Assembly: GCF_035989285.1 (NCBI RefSeq)
Contig: NZ_CP108513.1
Coordinates: 930,001 to 994,000 of the forward strand
Reading direction: 5' to 3'
From: Streptomyces sp. NBC_01235
GTDB lineage: Bacteria > Actinomycetota > Actinomycetes > Streptomycetales > Streptomycetaceae
Length of the DNA: 64,000 nucleotides
Made by a program: the position numbers and the translations under genes. A model generated the notes under the pieces. The model had not been told where the DNA came from, made no database searches, and was given only the letters and a program-made list of their open reading frames with translations. Positions 34,159 through 42,944 of the stretch are shown piece by piece; position 1 is the stretch's first letter, and every line of letters starts with the position of its first letter.

Positions 34159-35589
34159 CTAGAGCTTGCGCAACTCCGTGGTGAAGACCTGGGCTGCGAC
34201 CTTGTCACCCAGGGTGAGGCCGTCCTCCGCGTCCCACGGGAAGTGGACTCCGAGCCAGACCCTGCTGTAGGCGTCCTCGGTGGCCGCCGCGCTGAAGCTG
34301 GTGAAGTGGCGGGTCTTCACCGGTGACTGAGGCTCGTCGGTGGTCATGTCGAAGGCGATGTTGTCGCTGCCGAAGTAGCGCTTCATCACCCCTGCCCAGG
34401 CCGCGCCGAACGTCGCGTGCCCCGAGGCCCAGGCCGGGAAGCACGGGCTGACATTCACGCCCGCCGGGGTTTTCAGCAGCGGCTTCCACTCCGGGTCGAG
34501 CCCGCCTTCCCGGATCGCGGACACCGGCCGCCACAGGTCGATCGGGGTCAGGAACTTCACGTCCCGAACCGCGATTCCGGAGTCCGCCATGGCGATGGAA
34601 ACGAGTGCGAACAGCCGAGCGTTCTCGTATGTGGTCAGGCCGCGGGCCTGGGAGACCTCTCGGGTCGCCTGAAGCAGCTGGCCCGGCGGCTTGTACGTGC
34701 CGTCCAGATCGTTGGCCCAGAACCAGGCCGCCGCCTCCTGCTCCGGGGTCCGGTTGACTACGGGCGTACGCGCGGTCGGTTTGTCGGCGCCGACCGACCG
34801 CGCCGCCTCGACCTGAGCCTTGTAGGCGTCGCTGGCCAGCAACTTCTCGTACGTCCCGTACAGGCCCGGGGTCGCCGGGCGGAACTGCGAGCCGGAGGTG
34901 AGGGCGAAGGGCTTCATCTGGCCCCAGAACGGTGTGACTGCCTGACTGTCGCGCTCGCACGAGGGATCGGGCATGTCCGGGTAGCTGGTGGGCCGCCACG
35001 CACCCGGCTTGTTGTCGCCGACGTACACCTGATCATTGTCGGAGCCGTCGCCGTTTCTCGCGTCCCTCATCTGCGCGACCATGCGGCCGACGATCGTGAC
35101 GTCGAGCAGATCGAACTCGGTGGGCTCGGTGCCGAACCGCTCACGGAACTTCGAGTCGAGGAACTGCGTCTGGTTCTTGCCGTACAGCCCCAGCAGGATG
35201 TTGTACGCCGTACGGCCGATCACCCGCTCCTCTTCGTCGGGACCCTCGACCCAGCCGTCGTACTTGTGGGCGTAGATGTACGGCTCCGAGGTGATCTTGC
35301 CCTTCCACTTCAGCTGGTACGAACTCTCCGCGTCGTAGATCGCCGCGTTCAGCATCGCCGCGGAACGGGACATCGGCCCCGGTCCGCCACCCTCACGCCG
35401 GATCACCTGGAGCAGGACATCGTTCCAGTAGTGGACGGGATCGGCGATCCGTTGTTGCGGCAACGCCGCCCGTGCGGGCTGCGGGGCGACGGTGAGCGCG
35501 CTGCCGGTGGCGGCCAGCACCGCCGTCGTGGCCAGCACCCGGCGCCACATCCCAGTGCGCGCCCGGACAGATCGGGTACTCGTGGTCAT
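34159..35589 (-). CDS. Secreted vanadium-dependent haloperoxidase / PAP2-family enzyme
   Basis: A 476-residue exported protein. The signal peptide (about 1-41) has an Arg-rich start, a hydrophobic core and an ARA-A cleavage site. The C-terminal half holds the vanadate/phosphate pocket of the PAP2-haloperoxidase fold: KFLTPIDLWRP near 340-350, PAWASGHATF near 388-398 and SRVWLGVHFPWD near 445-456, supplying Lys, Arg, Ser-Gly-His, Arg and the axial His. ATG 35589 has GGGGAG upstream. It stands alone. It may oxidise halides with peroxide or act as a secreted acid phosphatase; sequence alone does not separate these. Confidence 0.85.
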   Translation of the reverse strand: MTTSTRSVRARTGMWRRVLATTAVLAATGSALTVAPQPARAALPQQRIADPVHYWNDVLLQVIRREGGGPGPMSRSAAMLNAAIYDAESSYQLKWKGKITSEPYIYAHKYDGWVEGPDEEERVIGRTAYNILLGLYGKNQTQFLDSKFRERFGTEPTEFDLLDVTIVGRMVAQMRDARNGDGSDNDQVYVGDNKPGAWRPTSYPDMPDPSCERDSQAVTPFWGQMKPFALTSGSQFRPATPGLYGTYEKLLASDAYKAQVEAARSVGADKPTARTPVVNRTPEQEAAAWFWANDLDGTYKPPGQLLQATREVSQARGLTTYENARLFALVSIAMADSGIAVRDVKFLTPIDLWRPVSAIREGGLDPEWKPLLKTPAGVNVSPCFPAWASGHATFGAAWAGVMKRYFGSDNIAFDMTTDEPQSPVKTRHFTSFSAAATEDAYSRVWLGVHFPWDAEDGLTLGDKVAAQVFTTELRKL

Positions 35590-36144
35590 GCCTCAACTCC
35601 CCGTTATGATCAGGTCTTATGACCACCGGAAGGTGGCGGCGCGACACTGGCGCACACGCCGCCTCCGCGGCTTGTACAAATCCGATACGGTCCGCGGAAC
35701 GGCCGGTCCCGCCCCCGCGACGGCGCAAAATCGATCATCCTGGCAGGCATGCCTGGGGTCATACGTACGGACACTCCTGCGTTCCAGCAGCCAGTCCCCG
35801 GCGAGTGACGGCCAGGCCGGTGCGATCATCGGTCTTCAGGACGCGGCCGAGTCGGCAGGTACGAGCCCAGCAGCCCGTCATCCGGTGGCGAGGGCGGTAC
35901 GAGGCGGCGGACGGCTCTGCTCACCAAGGGAGGGGTGCGTTGCGTCATGCTCCGGCAACCTCGCACGGCACCCCCTCGACGAGCTTGATGTGGTTCCCCC
36001 GGCTCGGGAGCGTGTCGGGCGGTGCGGAGTCCGGCATCAAAGAAACGTGAAGATTGCCGGGAACAGGCAATGTCAGTACCACCCGAAACGTGTGAGCATG
36101 CTCCCAACAGCACGGCGACGCGATGGACGGGCGGTGTGGTCGCC
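35590..36144. other. Intergenic region without a recognisable gene
   Basis: About 550 bases upstream of the haloperoxidase. It should contain that gene's promoter near 35600-35700. I see no gene, repeat or motif. Confidence 0.45.
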
Positions 36145-36423
36145 GTGTTGCAGATGCTCGTCGAGGTCCTGCCGCAGGTCGTCGCCAAGGCATCCGAGCC
36201 GCTCAGCGCCATCGACAAGATGACGGTGATCTCCACCGACGGCGCCTCGCAACGCTCTCGTACGGTCGCCGACAACGTCGCCCACGGCGTCGAACTCCTC
36301 AACTCCACCACCGGAGTCGACCTCGCCCAGCTGCTGAAGAGCATCACCCGGCGAAACAGCGGCCCGCTGCCCGAGGCCGCGGCGTCCGCCGAAGCCAACG
36401 GCAAGATCGAGATCAGCGGCTGA
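36145..36423 (+). pseudogene. Flotillin C-terminal fragment
   Basis: About 92 codons, from VLQMLVEVLPQVVAKASEPL through IDKMTVISTDGASQ to LNSTTGVDLAQLLKSI and a stop, match the C-terminal end of bacterial flotillins (SPFH membrane scaffolds). The SPFH domain and most of the coiled coil, normally some 370 residues, are gone. An in-frame ATG exists upstream but its codons are unrelated. It is followed by a strong terminator, consistent with the true 3-prime end of a former gene. Confidence 0.7.
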
Positions 36424-36426
36424 CGT

Positions 36427-36471
36427 CGGCACAGGCAGTGTCGGTACAAGCAGTGTCGGTACAAGCAGTGG
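36427..36471. repeat. Three-copy 15-bp tandem repeat
   Basis: Three near-identical 15-bp units (CGGTACAAGCAGTGT type) lie just after the flotillin stop, at 36427-36441, 36442-36456 and 36457-36471, immediately before the terminator stem. Confidence 0.8.
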
Positions 36472-36473
36472 TG

Positions 36474-36506
36474 GGAGCCCGGGCGGTTGCGAGCCGCCCG
36501 GGCTCC
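36474..36506 (+). terminator. Strong hairpin terminator after the flotillin remnant
   Basis: GGAGCCCGGGCGG (36474-36486) pairs perfectly with CCGCCCGGGCTCC (36494-36506): a 13-bp stem with a 7-base loop. Confidence 0.8.
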
Positions 36507-36597
36507 TCATGGACAGACGTCGGCGTGTGCTGGTCGCCGGCCGGCGGTTGCGGGGCGCCTTCGGCCACCGGGCCGGTGCGAAGAGAGGGTGTGGGAC

Positions 36598-36945
36598 GTG
36601 TTCCTGTGGCTGTGGCTGATCGGCTGGTCGGCCTTCGTACTGCCCCTGTCGGTCGCCTCCCTGCGGGGCTGGGCGCCCAGGCGGGTCCGCAGCCGTACGA
36701 CCCCGTGGGGCATCCGTGTCCGGGGCGTCGCCCTGCTGGTGATGTGGGTCGGTGGGCTGGTCGTCCCGCTGGGACGGTGGGGCGGGCTGGTCGGCGAGGA
36801 CGCCATGTTCCTCATGCCCGGCGTAGAGGTCGGCCTGCTGCTGTTCGCGGCGGGACTCATCGCCGGCTCGCAGCTCGGTGACCGGTTCCGCCGGAGCACC
36901 ACGCGTTCCCAGGCCGGCGACCGGGGCATCGGCGAGCGGTCCTGA
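36598..36945 (+). CDS. Small integral membrane protein of unknown function
   Basis: A 115-residue protein with three hydrophobic segments: LWLWLIGWSAFVLPLSVA (about 3-20), GVALLVMWVGGLVVPLG (about 43-59) and GVEVGLLLFAAGLIAG (about 75-90). Basic residues follow the last one. The GTG at 36598 has AGAGAGGG upstream; a GTG at 36589 in the same frame is an alternative. No family was recognised. Confidence 0.6.
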   Translation: MFLWLWLIGWSAFVLPLSVASLRGWAPRRVRSRTTPWGIRVRGVALLVMWVGGLVVPLGRWGGLVGEDAMFLMPGVEVGLLLFAAGLIAGSQLGDRFRRSTTRSQAGDRGIGERS

Positions 36946-37097
36946 TGGCGTCGCCACGGCCCGGCAGTGGCCTGTTCTCCCCCACGCGGTGGTTCTACCG
37001 GTGACGCCGCGTATGTTTCGCGTCAATGACCTGGCCCGCTCGCCGATGGCGTAAGACGGTGAGTACAGGAACCTTTCCAGCAGATGAGGAGCCCGCC

Positions 37098-37589
37098 ATG
37101 CGCGCTCGTGACCTGGCGGTCGAGTACGAAACCGTGAGCGTCGACAGCGACGCCGTGGAGGCGGCCCGGCTGATGGCCGAGCACAGACTGCCCGCCCTGC
37201 TCGTGGTGGACGAACGGGGCGAGCCGAAGGCGATCCTTCCCGCCTCCCAGATGATCAAAATCCTGGTGCCCGCCTACGTCATCGAGGACCCGACGCTCGC
37301 CGCCGTCGTCGACGAGAAGCACGCCGACCGGCTCTGCCAGGCCCTGGCAGGCCGCCGCGTCGGCGACTGCCTGCCCCACGAGGCCACCCCGCCGCCGATC
37401 GCCGACCCGGACGACACCGCGCTGGAGGTGGCCGCGCTGATGGCACGGGTGCGCAGCCCACTGGTGGCAGTGGCGGAAAGGGCGAAGGACAGGCACAAGG
37501 AAGGGAGCACGCATCTGCTGGGCGTGATCACCGCCTCGCATCTTCTGCACGAACTCCTCGGGGCCACGGGAGCATCGGAATCCTCGTGA
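37098..37589 (+). CDS. CBS-domain protein
   Basis: A 163-residue protein made of a CBS pair, a module that commonly binds adenine nucleotides. The first repeat begins RARDLAVEYETVSVDSDAVE and has AARLMAEHRLPALLVVDERG; the second includes TALEVAALMARVRSPLVAVA and ends LLGVITASHLLHELLG. It is the intact paralogue of residues 1-125 of the fusion protein at 32101, and it shows what that gene has lost. ATG 37098 has GAGGAG upstream. It is followed by a small membrane protein gene 78 bases downstream. Confidence 0.85.
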   Translation: MRARDLAVEYETVSVDSDAVEAARLMAEHRLPALLVVDERGEPKAILPASQMIKILVPAYVIEDPTLAAVVDEKHADRLCQALAGRRVGDCLPHEATPPPIADPDDTALEVAALMARVRSPLVAVAERAKDRHKEGSTHLLGVITASHLLHELLGATGASESS

Positions 37590-37667
37590 CGGCAATCGGA
37601 CCGGTCGGCATCGGTGTATTCCCGTGCTCCGGCCCGCCATTCGTGCGCTCGAAGAAGGAACTTCGCT

Positions 37668-37949
37668 GTGCGTTTCGACGAGAACGAACCCGTCTTCAAA
37701 CGGAGCAAGTGGGGGACGAACCGCTACGAGTACAACCCGAACAACCCCGTGGGCCTGGCCTTGATCGTGCTGAGCGTGGCCTTCGCCACCGTGATGCTGA
37801 TCCTCATGCACAACCACGCGGGCCCCTTCGCCTCGCCGCCGGACCCCACCCCCGCGCCCTGGAGCCCGCCGCCCGACATGTCACGGTGGGCGCCGCCGAC
37901 GGAGATTCCGTCGACGGACCCTGCACGCACCTCAACGGACAGCCCTTAG
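37668..37949 (+). CDS. Small single-pass membrane protein
   Basis: A 93-residue protein with a polar, basic N-terminus (RFDENEPVFKRSKWGTNRYE), one membrane helix (VGLALIVLSVAFATVMLIL, about 28-46) and a proline-rich outside tail. GTG 37668 has GAAGGA upstream. It lies downstream of the CBS gene and may share its transcript. Function unknown. Confidence 0.7.
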   Translation: MRFDENEPVFKRSKWGTNRYEYNPNNPVGLALIVLSVAFATVMLILMHNHAGPFASPPDPTPAPWSPPPDMSRWAPPTEIPSTDPARTSTDSP

Positions 37950-38124
37950 CGCGAGTCGTGATCCCTCAGGCCGCCGATCGAACCGGTCCCGTTGAAATGC
38001 CGGCGGGCGTGGGCTTGGCGTCGTGCGTCCCGGACCCCTGTCGCGGCGGCCTCGATGCGACGGGCCTGAGGGCTGGAGCCCATCCGTCGCCGCTCGCGAC
38101 GGAGCAGCACGGCGATCGATGCGG

Positions 38125-38680
38125 CCAGCATGCCTCGTACACCTCGCTCGTCGGGGTGGTCCCGGTGACGGCACGGGTGATGGACAGGCAGTCGGAGATG
38201 CCGCGCACGAGGTCGGCGTTGCCGACGCGGGCGAGCGGGCCGGTGCCCGCGGGAATGGCGGCGGCGTGGGTGTCGGAGACGAACGGCGAGTTCCACAGCT
38301 GGACGGGGTGGACGCGCTGCGGTTCGTCGCTGTCCGCACGCCGCACGACGAGCGCACCGTCTTCGAAGAGCGCCCAGCCGTGGCAGGACAGCGGGGTCGC
38401 GACCTCCTTGCGGATCACGTTGTACGGCAGCAGCAGGCTGCGGCCCTCCACGCGCGCGTGGAAGGCGAAGAGCACGTCCTCGCCGTTGGGCGAGCGGACC
38501 GCGCGCTCGAACTCCAGGCCCTCGGTGACGACCGCGTCGAAGGTCTTGTACGTGCCCGTGGCCAGGTGGTAGCCGCCGGGGAAGACGATGCCCTGGTCAT
38601 CGGGCAGCCGGCGGCACGCCTGTCCGACGCCGTCGAGGCGGACGACCGTCCTGGTGAGGGTGTTGAACGCCAGGTGGCGG
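38125..38680 (-). pseudogene. DNA-repair ATPase fragment
   Basis: An internal stretch of about 185 codons reads as part of the large actinobacterial DNA-repair ATPase family: GIVFPGGYHLATGTYKTFD, SPNGEDVLFAFHARVEGRSL, IRKEVATPLSCHGWALF and GTGPLARVGNADLVRGISDC. Full-length members have well over a thousand residues. Both ends are cut, and at about 38690 the sequence switches to a plus-strand gene. Confidence 0.6.
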
Positions 38681-38711
38681 TCGGCGTCCTCCTGGCGTAC
38701 GCGGCCACCGA

Positions 38712-39159
38712 AGGCGGCCAGGTCGCCATCGGACGCCCGCACCCGGGTGCGGGCGGAGTCGTCCACTCGTACGAAGAGGCCCTCAACGCCCTCGATCTGG
38801 CCGACCGGCTGGAGATCCAGGAGCCGGTGCTGCGCGTCGCCGACCTCCTCGTCTACCCGGTCCTGACCCGCGACCGGCAGGCCATGGCCGACCTCGTCGG
38901 CAACACCCTCGGCCCGCTGCTGAGCGCGCGAGGCGGCGCCCGGCCCCTCGTCGAGACGCTGACGGCGTACTTCGACTCCGGCTGCGTCGCCGCCGAGGCG
39001 GCCCGGCGCCTCAACCTGAGCGTGCGGGCCTTCACCTACCGCCTGGAGCGCATCCACAAGCTCACCGGCGCCGACCCGGGCGACCCCGTCCACCGCTACA
39101 CCCTGCAGACCGCGGTGATCGGGGCGCGGCTCCTCGGGTGGCCCGACGACGAGGCGTGA
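38712..39159 (+). pseudogene. PucR-family regulator C-terminal fragment
   Basis: About 148 codons end the protein: SYEEALNALDLADRL, then LLVYPVLTRDRQAMADLV and the HTH TLTAYFDSGCVAAEAARRL with FTYRLERIHKLTGADP. This is the C-terminal GGDEF-like/HTH_30 region of PucR and CdaR regulators. The N-terminal sensor half is missing; the fragment starts where the oppositely oriented DNA-repair ATPase fragment ends. Confidence 0.65.
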
Positions 39160-39208
39160 CGCCCGACAGCCCGCAACATGGCCCGGGGTTCAGCCGGGCT
39201 CGGCGAAG

Positions 39209-39313
39209 GTCTCCACGGCGTGGGTCTCCACGGCGTGGGTCTCCACGGCGTGGGTCTCCACGGCGTGGGTCTCCACGGCGTGGGTCTCCACGGCGTGGGT
39301 CTCCACGGCGTGG
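39209..39313. repeat. 15-bp minisatellite, seven perfect copies
   Basis: Seven head-to-tail copies of GGTCTCCACGGCGTG fill 39209-39313. Because the unit is a multiple of three, open frames of GLHGV or THAVE repeats arise on both strands, but neither has a start signal or a plausible protein context. The array lies between the PucR fragment and the hydrolase gene. Confidence 0.9.
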
Positions 39314-39501
39314 GTCTTGCCCCGGCCGCACACCTCACCCACGGGCCCGGCGGAGGGAGGGCGTGCGGCGTGGCGAACCCGCGATCCGAAACCCGCACAA
39401 GGTCCACCGGCCCCGGGACAGCCAGAACAGGCAGCGCCATGGCACGATTTCGGAGTGACTCGCCCCACCGTCAGGGAACTCCGCCGCACCGGGGAGTTGC
39501 C

Positions 39502-40398
39502 GTGAGGCTCCCTCCAGCTCGCGGAGCCGCTGAGAGCGAGCTCCCCACGAAGATGGTCGAGACGGGCCACGGGCCGCTGGAATTCCGCCTGGACCGTCGC
39601 GGGTCGGACACCGTCGTGATCTTCCATGGCGGGCACATGCGAGCCGGACTGGCCCTCGGCGAAGAGCCGTTCACGCAGGCGGGCTGCTCCCTGCTCGTGC
39701 CGTCGCGGCCCGGATACGGCCGTACCCCTGTCACGACCGGCGGATCGGCGGAAGGCTTCGCCGACGCCACCGCCGCGCTCTGCGCACATCTCGGCGTCAC
39801 CCGGGTCACGGCGGTGGTCGGCGTCTCGGGCGGGGGTCCCACGGCCGTCGCGATGGCCGCACGACACCCTGCTCTGGTGGAGCGGCTGATCCTGCAGAGC
39901 GCGGTGGGACCGGTGCCCTGGCCCGACCGCCGTACGTACCTCGGCGCTCATGTCGTCTTCACGCCCCGCACGGAACCGGCGACGTGGGCACTGGTGCACG
40001 CGCTCGTACGACACGCACCCGATGCGGCGCTTCGGATGCTGTTGCGCGACCTCACGGTCCTTCCGGCCCGGAGGGTCGTGGCGGGCCTGCGGCCCGAGCA
40101 CCGGGAGACGGCGATCGCCCTGTTCACACGGATGCGCTCCAGGCACGGGTTCCTGAACGACCTCCACGACCTCAAGGCCGGCCCCGACCTCAGGCGTCTG
40201 TCGGCCGAAGTCGACCAGCCCGGCCTGGTGATCGCCAGCCGTCACGACGGCGCCGTGCCGTTCGCCCATGCCCAGGCCCTGGCCGCTGCTCTGCGGAGAG
40301 CGGAGCTGCTGGAGAGTCTCGCGGACAGTCACTTCATCTGGTTCGGCGACGACTGGCCCGCCATCGCCGCGCGCATCCGCGACTTCCTTCAGCCTTGA
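39502..40398 (+). CDS. Alpha/beta hydrolase
   Basis: A 298-residue alpha/beta-fold hydrolase. The oxyanion-hole segment is VVIFHGGHMRAG (about 36-47). The nucleophile elbow is VVGVSGGGPTAVAMAARHP (about 109-127) with Ser near 113. An acid follows in VIASRHDGAVPF near 245-256, and a late His in LADSHFIWF near 276. GTG 39502 is chosen because GGGGAG precedes it at five bases and the first 17 codons read like coding sequence; ATG 39553 is an alternative. The substrate is unknown. Confidence 0.83.
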   Translation: MRLPPARGAAESELPTKMVETGHGPLEFRLDRRGSDTVVIFHGGHMRAGLALGEEPFTQAGCSLLVPSRPGYGRTPVTTGGSAEGFADATAALCAHLGVTRVTAVVGVSGGGPTAVAMAARHPALVERLILQSAVGPVPWPDRRTYLGAHVVFTPRTEPATWALVHALVRHAPDAALRMLLRDLTVLPARRVVAGLRPEHRETAIALFTRMRSRHGFLNDLHDLKAGPDLRRLSAEVDQPGLVIASRHDGAVPFAHAQALAAALRRAELLESLADSHFIWFGDDWPAIAARIRDFLQP

Positions 40399-40427
40399 CG
40401 CTGCTCCGCGTCAGAGAGCCGTCAAGG
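40393..40427 (+). terminator. Hairpin terminator after the hydrolase
   Basis: CCTTGACG (40393-40400) pairs with CGTCAAGG (40420-40427) around the hydrolase stop codon; TGACGC and GCGTCA form an inner alternative stem. Confidence 0.5.
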
Positions 40428-40534
40428 CCGAGCCCACGGCCGTATGAGGAGCGTCAACGACCCTCGCCTCCACCTTGAGCAGGGGGTTCCCTCAAGAGGT
40501 CCGTTCTCACCCGAACCTCGTTCAGGAGCCTGCG

Positions 40535-40618
40535 ATGGCCGACGTGGCCTTCGTCATCACCACGATCGCGGTATTCGCGCTGGTGCCCTTCGTCGCCAAG
40601 GGGGTGGCGAAGCTGTGA
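40535..40618 (+). CDS. 27-residue hydrophobic peptide upstream of kdpF
   Basis: A short gene encodes a single-helix peptide (ADVAFVITTIAVFALVPFVA, then a basic end). AGGAG precedes the ATG at good spacing, and the stop overlaps the GTG of the kdpF remnant (GTGA). Position and coupling suggest a small membrane subunit or leader of the former kdp operon. Confidence 0.55.
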   Translation: MADVAFVITTIAVFALVPFVAKGVAKL

Positions 40619-41153
40619 CCGCCGAGGCTGTTTCACATTTTGAGATGGGCGTCGGACTGGTCGTGGCCGTCGCCCTGCTGGGCTATCTCGTCTTCGCCCT
40701 GGCCCTGGGCGGCATACCGGACCCCGAGGAGAGCGTCGAGCTGGACATCCCCGAGACCCTGCCGATGGTCGCCGCCGACCCGGGTCTGCTGGAGCGATCG
40801 GTCGCCAACGTCGTGGAGAACGCGGTCAAGTACAGTCCCGCCGGCCAGCCCGTGCTGGTGTCGGCCAGCGCCATCGCCGACCGGGTGGAGGTCCGCGTGG
40901 TCGACCGCGGCCCAGATGTCCCCTACGAGGCCAAGGACCGCATCCTCGCCCCCTTCCAGCGCTTCGGCGACGCCCGCGCGGCGCGGGGGTGGGCCTCGGC
41001 CTCGCGGTCGCGCGCGGCTTCGCCGAAGCCATGGGAGGCGCCCTCAACGCCGAGGACACCCCCGGCGGCGGCCTCACCATGGTGCTCACCCTGAAGGCGG
41101 CCCCCGGCCTGCCGACCGCAGGCCCCGATCTGTCGGCCACTGTTTCGAGGTAG
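40615..41153 (+). pseudogene. Collapsed kdp operon: kdpF start joined to kdpD kinase end
   Basis: The GTG at 40615 begins a KdpF-like helix (VGLVVAVALLGYLVFAL). After about 30 codons it runs directly into VELDIPETLPMVAADPGLLE and then RSVANVVENAVKYSPAGQP, the HATPase domain of the sensor kinase KdpD. The kinase end GVGLGLAVARGFAEAMGGAL and DTPGGGLTMVLTLKA follows in another frame, up to a TAG at 41151, so there is also a frameshift near 40980. kdpA, kdpB, kdpC and most of kdpD have been deleted. No high-affinity K+ pump can be made from this locus. Confidence 0.75.
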
Positions 41154-41512
41154 CGAGCAACGAATGCGGTCGTCGGGCGAGCGGGCCGCCGCCTGATCCG
41201 CTCACCTCAGGAGCTGATCGTCAGGGCCGGCCGTCGCCCACGGAGAGGCCCGAGATCTCGAAGACGGCCCTGACCGTCTCCTCGTCGATCCGCCGGGACA
41301 CCTGCCGCGGCGCGGACCGCGGACTCTCCACGTACGCGCCTCAGCTGTCCCTGTGGCTCATCCCGGCCCCGTGGCCCAGCCGTGCGCGCCCGGCGCGCCA
41401 GGTCGGCGATCCCGGCGATCGCGGTGAGGGTCAGCCCCGTCACCTCTCGCGGGTGCGGCCGGTCGGTGGCGGCGGTGGCCGCCCCGAGGACGCGCAGGCC
41501 CCTCTCGTGGAG
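41154..41512. other. Intergenic region; possible short minus-strand relic
   Basis: About 360 bases. A minus-strand reading near 41225-41335 gives VESPRSAPRQVSRRIDEETV and then FEISGLSVGDGRP before a stop, which looks like the end of a lost gene, but the family is unknown. Confidence 0.3.
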
Positions 41513-42874
41513 TCACAAGCCAGCAGCGGTGAGGATTCGAAGCATCTGGGTCGGTCGCAGCGCGGAGTTGGCAGCGGCATCGTCGGCCACTTGGGGGTCT
41601 GGGTCAGAGAGCAGATGCTCCAGCAACGCGTCCGTGATGTTGGGGTGACGGGCGACCCCGCGGCGCAGGAAGGACTCGGCAGCGGCAGCGAGTTGCTGAA
41701 GGTCTGGCACGGGTAGTTCTGGGTCTTGCAGGGCGAGGTAGCGCACGTTCGGGCTTGGTTCGTCAACGAACGTGCGCAGCATGTGGCGGGGGAAGTTGGG
41801 GTGGTCGACGAGTAGCGGTCGGATGTGGAATACGTCGCCGTGTGCGCGTACCAGCCCTTCCAGGATCTCCGGTGGTGTGTCTGGCCGACGGGCGGCAGCA
41901 CGACGGACCAGGAGTTCCGGGTCGTTGTCCAGCCGACGCCATGCCTCTTCAGGTAGGTCGTGACAGGAGGCCAGTACGCGCCGGAATGTTGTGTACTGGC
42001 AGTCCAGGTAGGTCATCCGCTCATTGAGGGGCGCTTCGCGCAGCCAGTCCGGTTCGGCGAAGTTCCAGTTCAGAGCCACCTCGGCCTCGATGCTTCCGTC
42101 CGCGCGTTCGGCTTCTACGAGCGCATACAGTCGGTCCCGGATTTCGGCGTCCACATGGCGACTCTGCGCCGCCGCGACCCGCACGAGCGGGTCGTCGATG
42201 TCCAGTAGCCGGGCAACCATCTCTGCCGATAGGTGAGGGTTCCCGGCGACAGCCTGATGGACCTCCTCTTCCTCGCTCCGCATGAGCTGCGCAAACTGCT
42301 CCGACGTGAGCGGGACGTAGCGCGCCACGTTGACGCGTACGGCAGGGTCGGCAAGGCAACGCTCCCTCCACTCAGGCGGGACACCCGGTTGCCTGTGCTC
42401 GGTGGCGGCTGCACGGACCTGCGGATCCGGGTCGGCGAGTAGTTCCACTTGCACGGCGAGAGGCCGGTCGTACCAGGCTCGCGCGACCGCGGCGCGCAGG
42501 CTCGGACTCGGCGCGCTGACGAGTGCCGTCCGAGGCTGGCCGTAGGCTTCCTCCAGGTCATCGATGCCGATCGGCACCTTGCGATCCACCATGTCGCGGA
42601 CAAAGTCTGTGTATGCATCACGGATCGCCGGATCGGGATGCTCGGCGATCCTTCGGCGCATCTCCGGGGAAATCCGGTCCCCCCGAAGGCCCACCGCGGT
42701 GTTGTCGTCGCCGTGCGTCAGCAGAGCCTCGACAACAGCGTCCTCCAGCCGCCCGCGACGCAGCGATATCCCGTGTCGGCCGGCCTTGTGTGTGGCCAGG
42801 CGTACCAGGACGTCCTGAGGGGCTGTTGGGTTCCGCCCCAGCCCGGACAGCTGGGGGTGATCGAGGCTTGTCAT
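41513..42874 (-). CDS. Leucine-rich-repeat-variant / HEAT-like repeat protein
   Basis: A 453-residue soluble protein built of repeated helical units of about 24 residues, such as LLADPDPQVRAAATEH, CLADPAVRVNVARYV, LLDIDDPLVRVAAAQS, and at the end LLSDPDPQVADDAAAN. This pattern is typical of LRV and HEAT-like scaffolds that bind partners and are not usually enzymes. ATG 42874 is the only good start. Its codon use is slightly less GC-biased than its neighbours. It is monocistronic; function unknown. Confidence 0.78.
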   Translation of the reverse strand: MTSLDHPQLSGLGRNPTAPQDVLVRLATHKAGRHGISLRRGRLEDAVVEALLTHGDDNTAVGLRGDRISPEMRRRIAEHPDPAIRDAYTDFVRDMVDRKVPIGIDDLEEAYGQPRTALVSAPSPSLRAAVARAWYDRPLAVQVELLADPDPQVRAAATEHRQPGVPPEWRERCLADPAVRVNVARYVPLTSEQFAQLMRSEEEEVHQAVAGNPHLSAEMVARLLDIDDPLVRVAAAQSRHVDAEIRDRLYALVEAERADGSIEAEVALNWNFAEPDWLREAPLNERMTYLDCQYTTFRRVLASCHDLPEEAWRRLDNDPELLVRRAAARRPDTPPEILEGLVRAHGDVFHIRPLLVDHPNFPRHMLRTFVDEPSPNVRYLALQDPELPVPDLQQLAAAAESFLRRGVARHPNITDALLEHLLSDPDPQVADDAAANSALRPTQMLRILTAAGL

Positions 42875-42944
42875 GCGCTCAACCTAGTCAGGCCGATGCG
42901 TGCCAGCTTTCCATCGATCCTTGGTCCGGAAAAGGTCCGGGCAC

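Noticed and set aside
39209..39313. CRISPR array
   Set aside because: The units are contiguous with no spacers, and no cas gene is present in the window.
39190..39331. A repeat protein with THAVE or GLHGV pentapeptides
   Set aside because: The frames exist only because the 15-bp repeat is a multiple of three. No ribosome site or neighbouring coding sequence supports translation.
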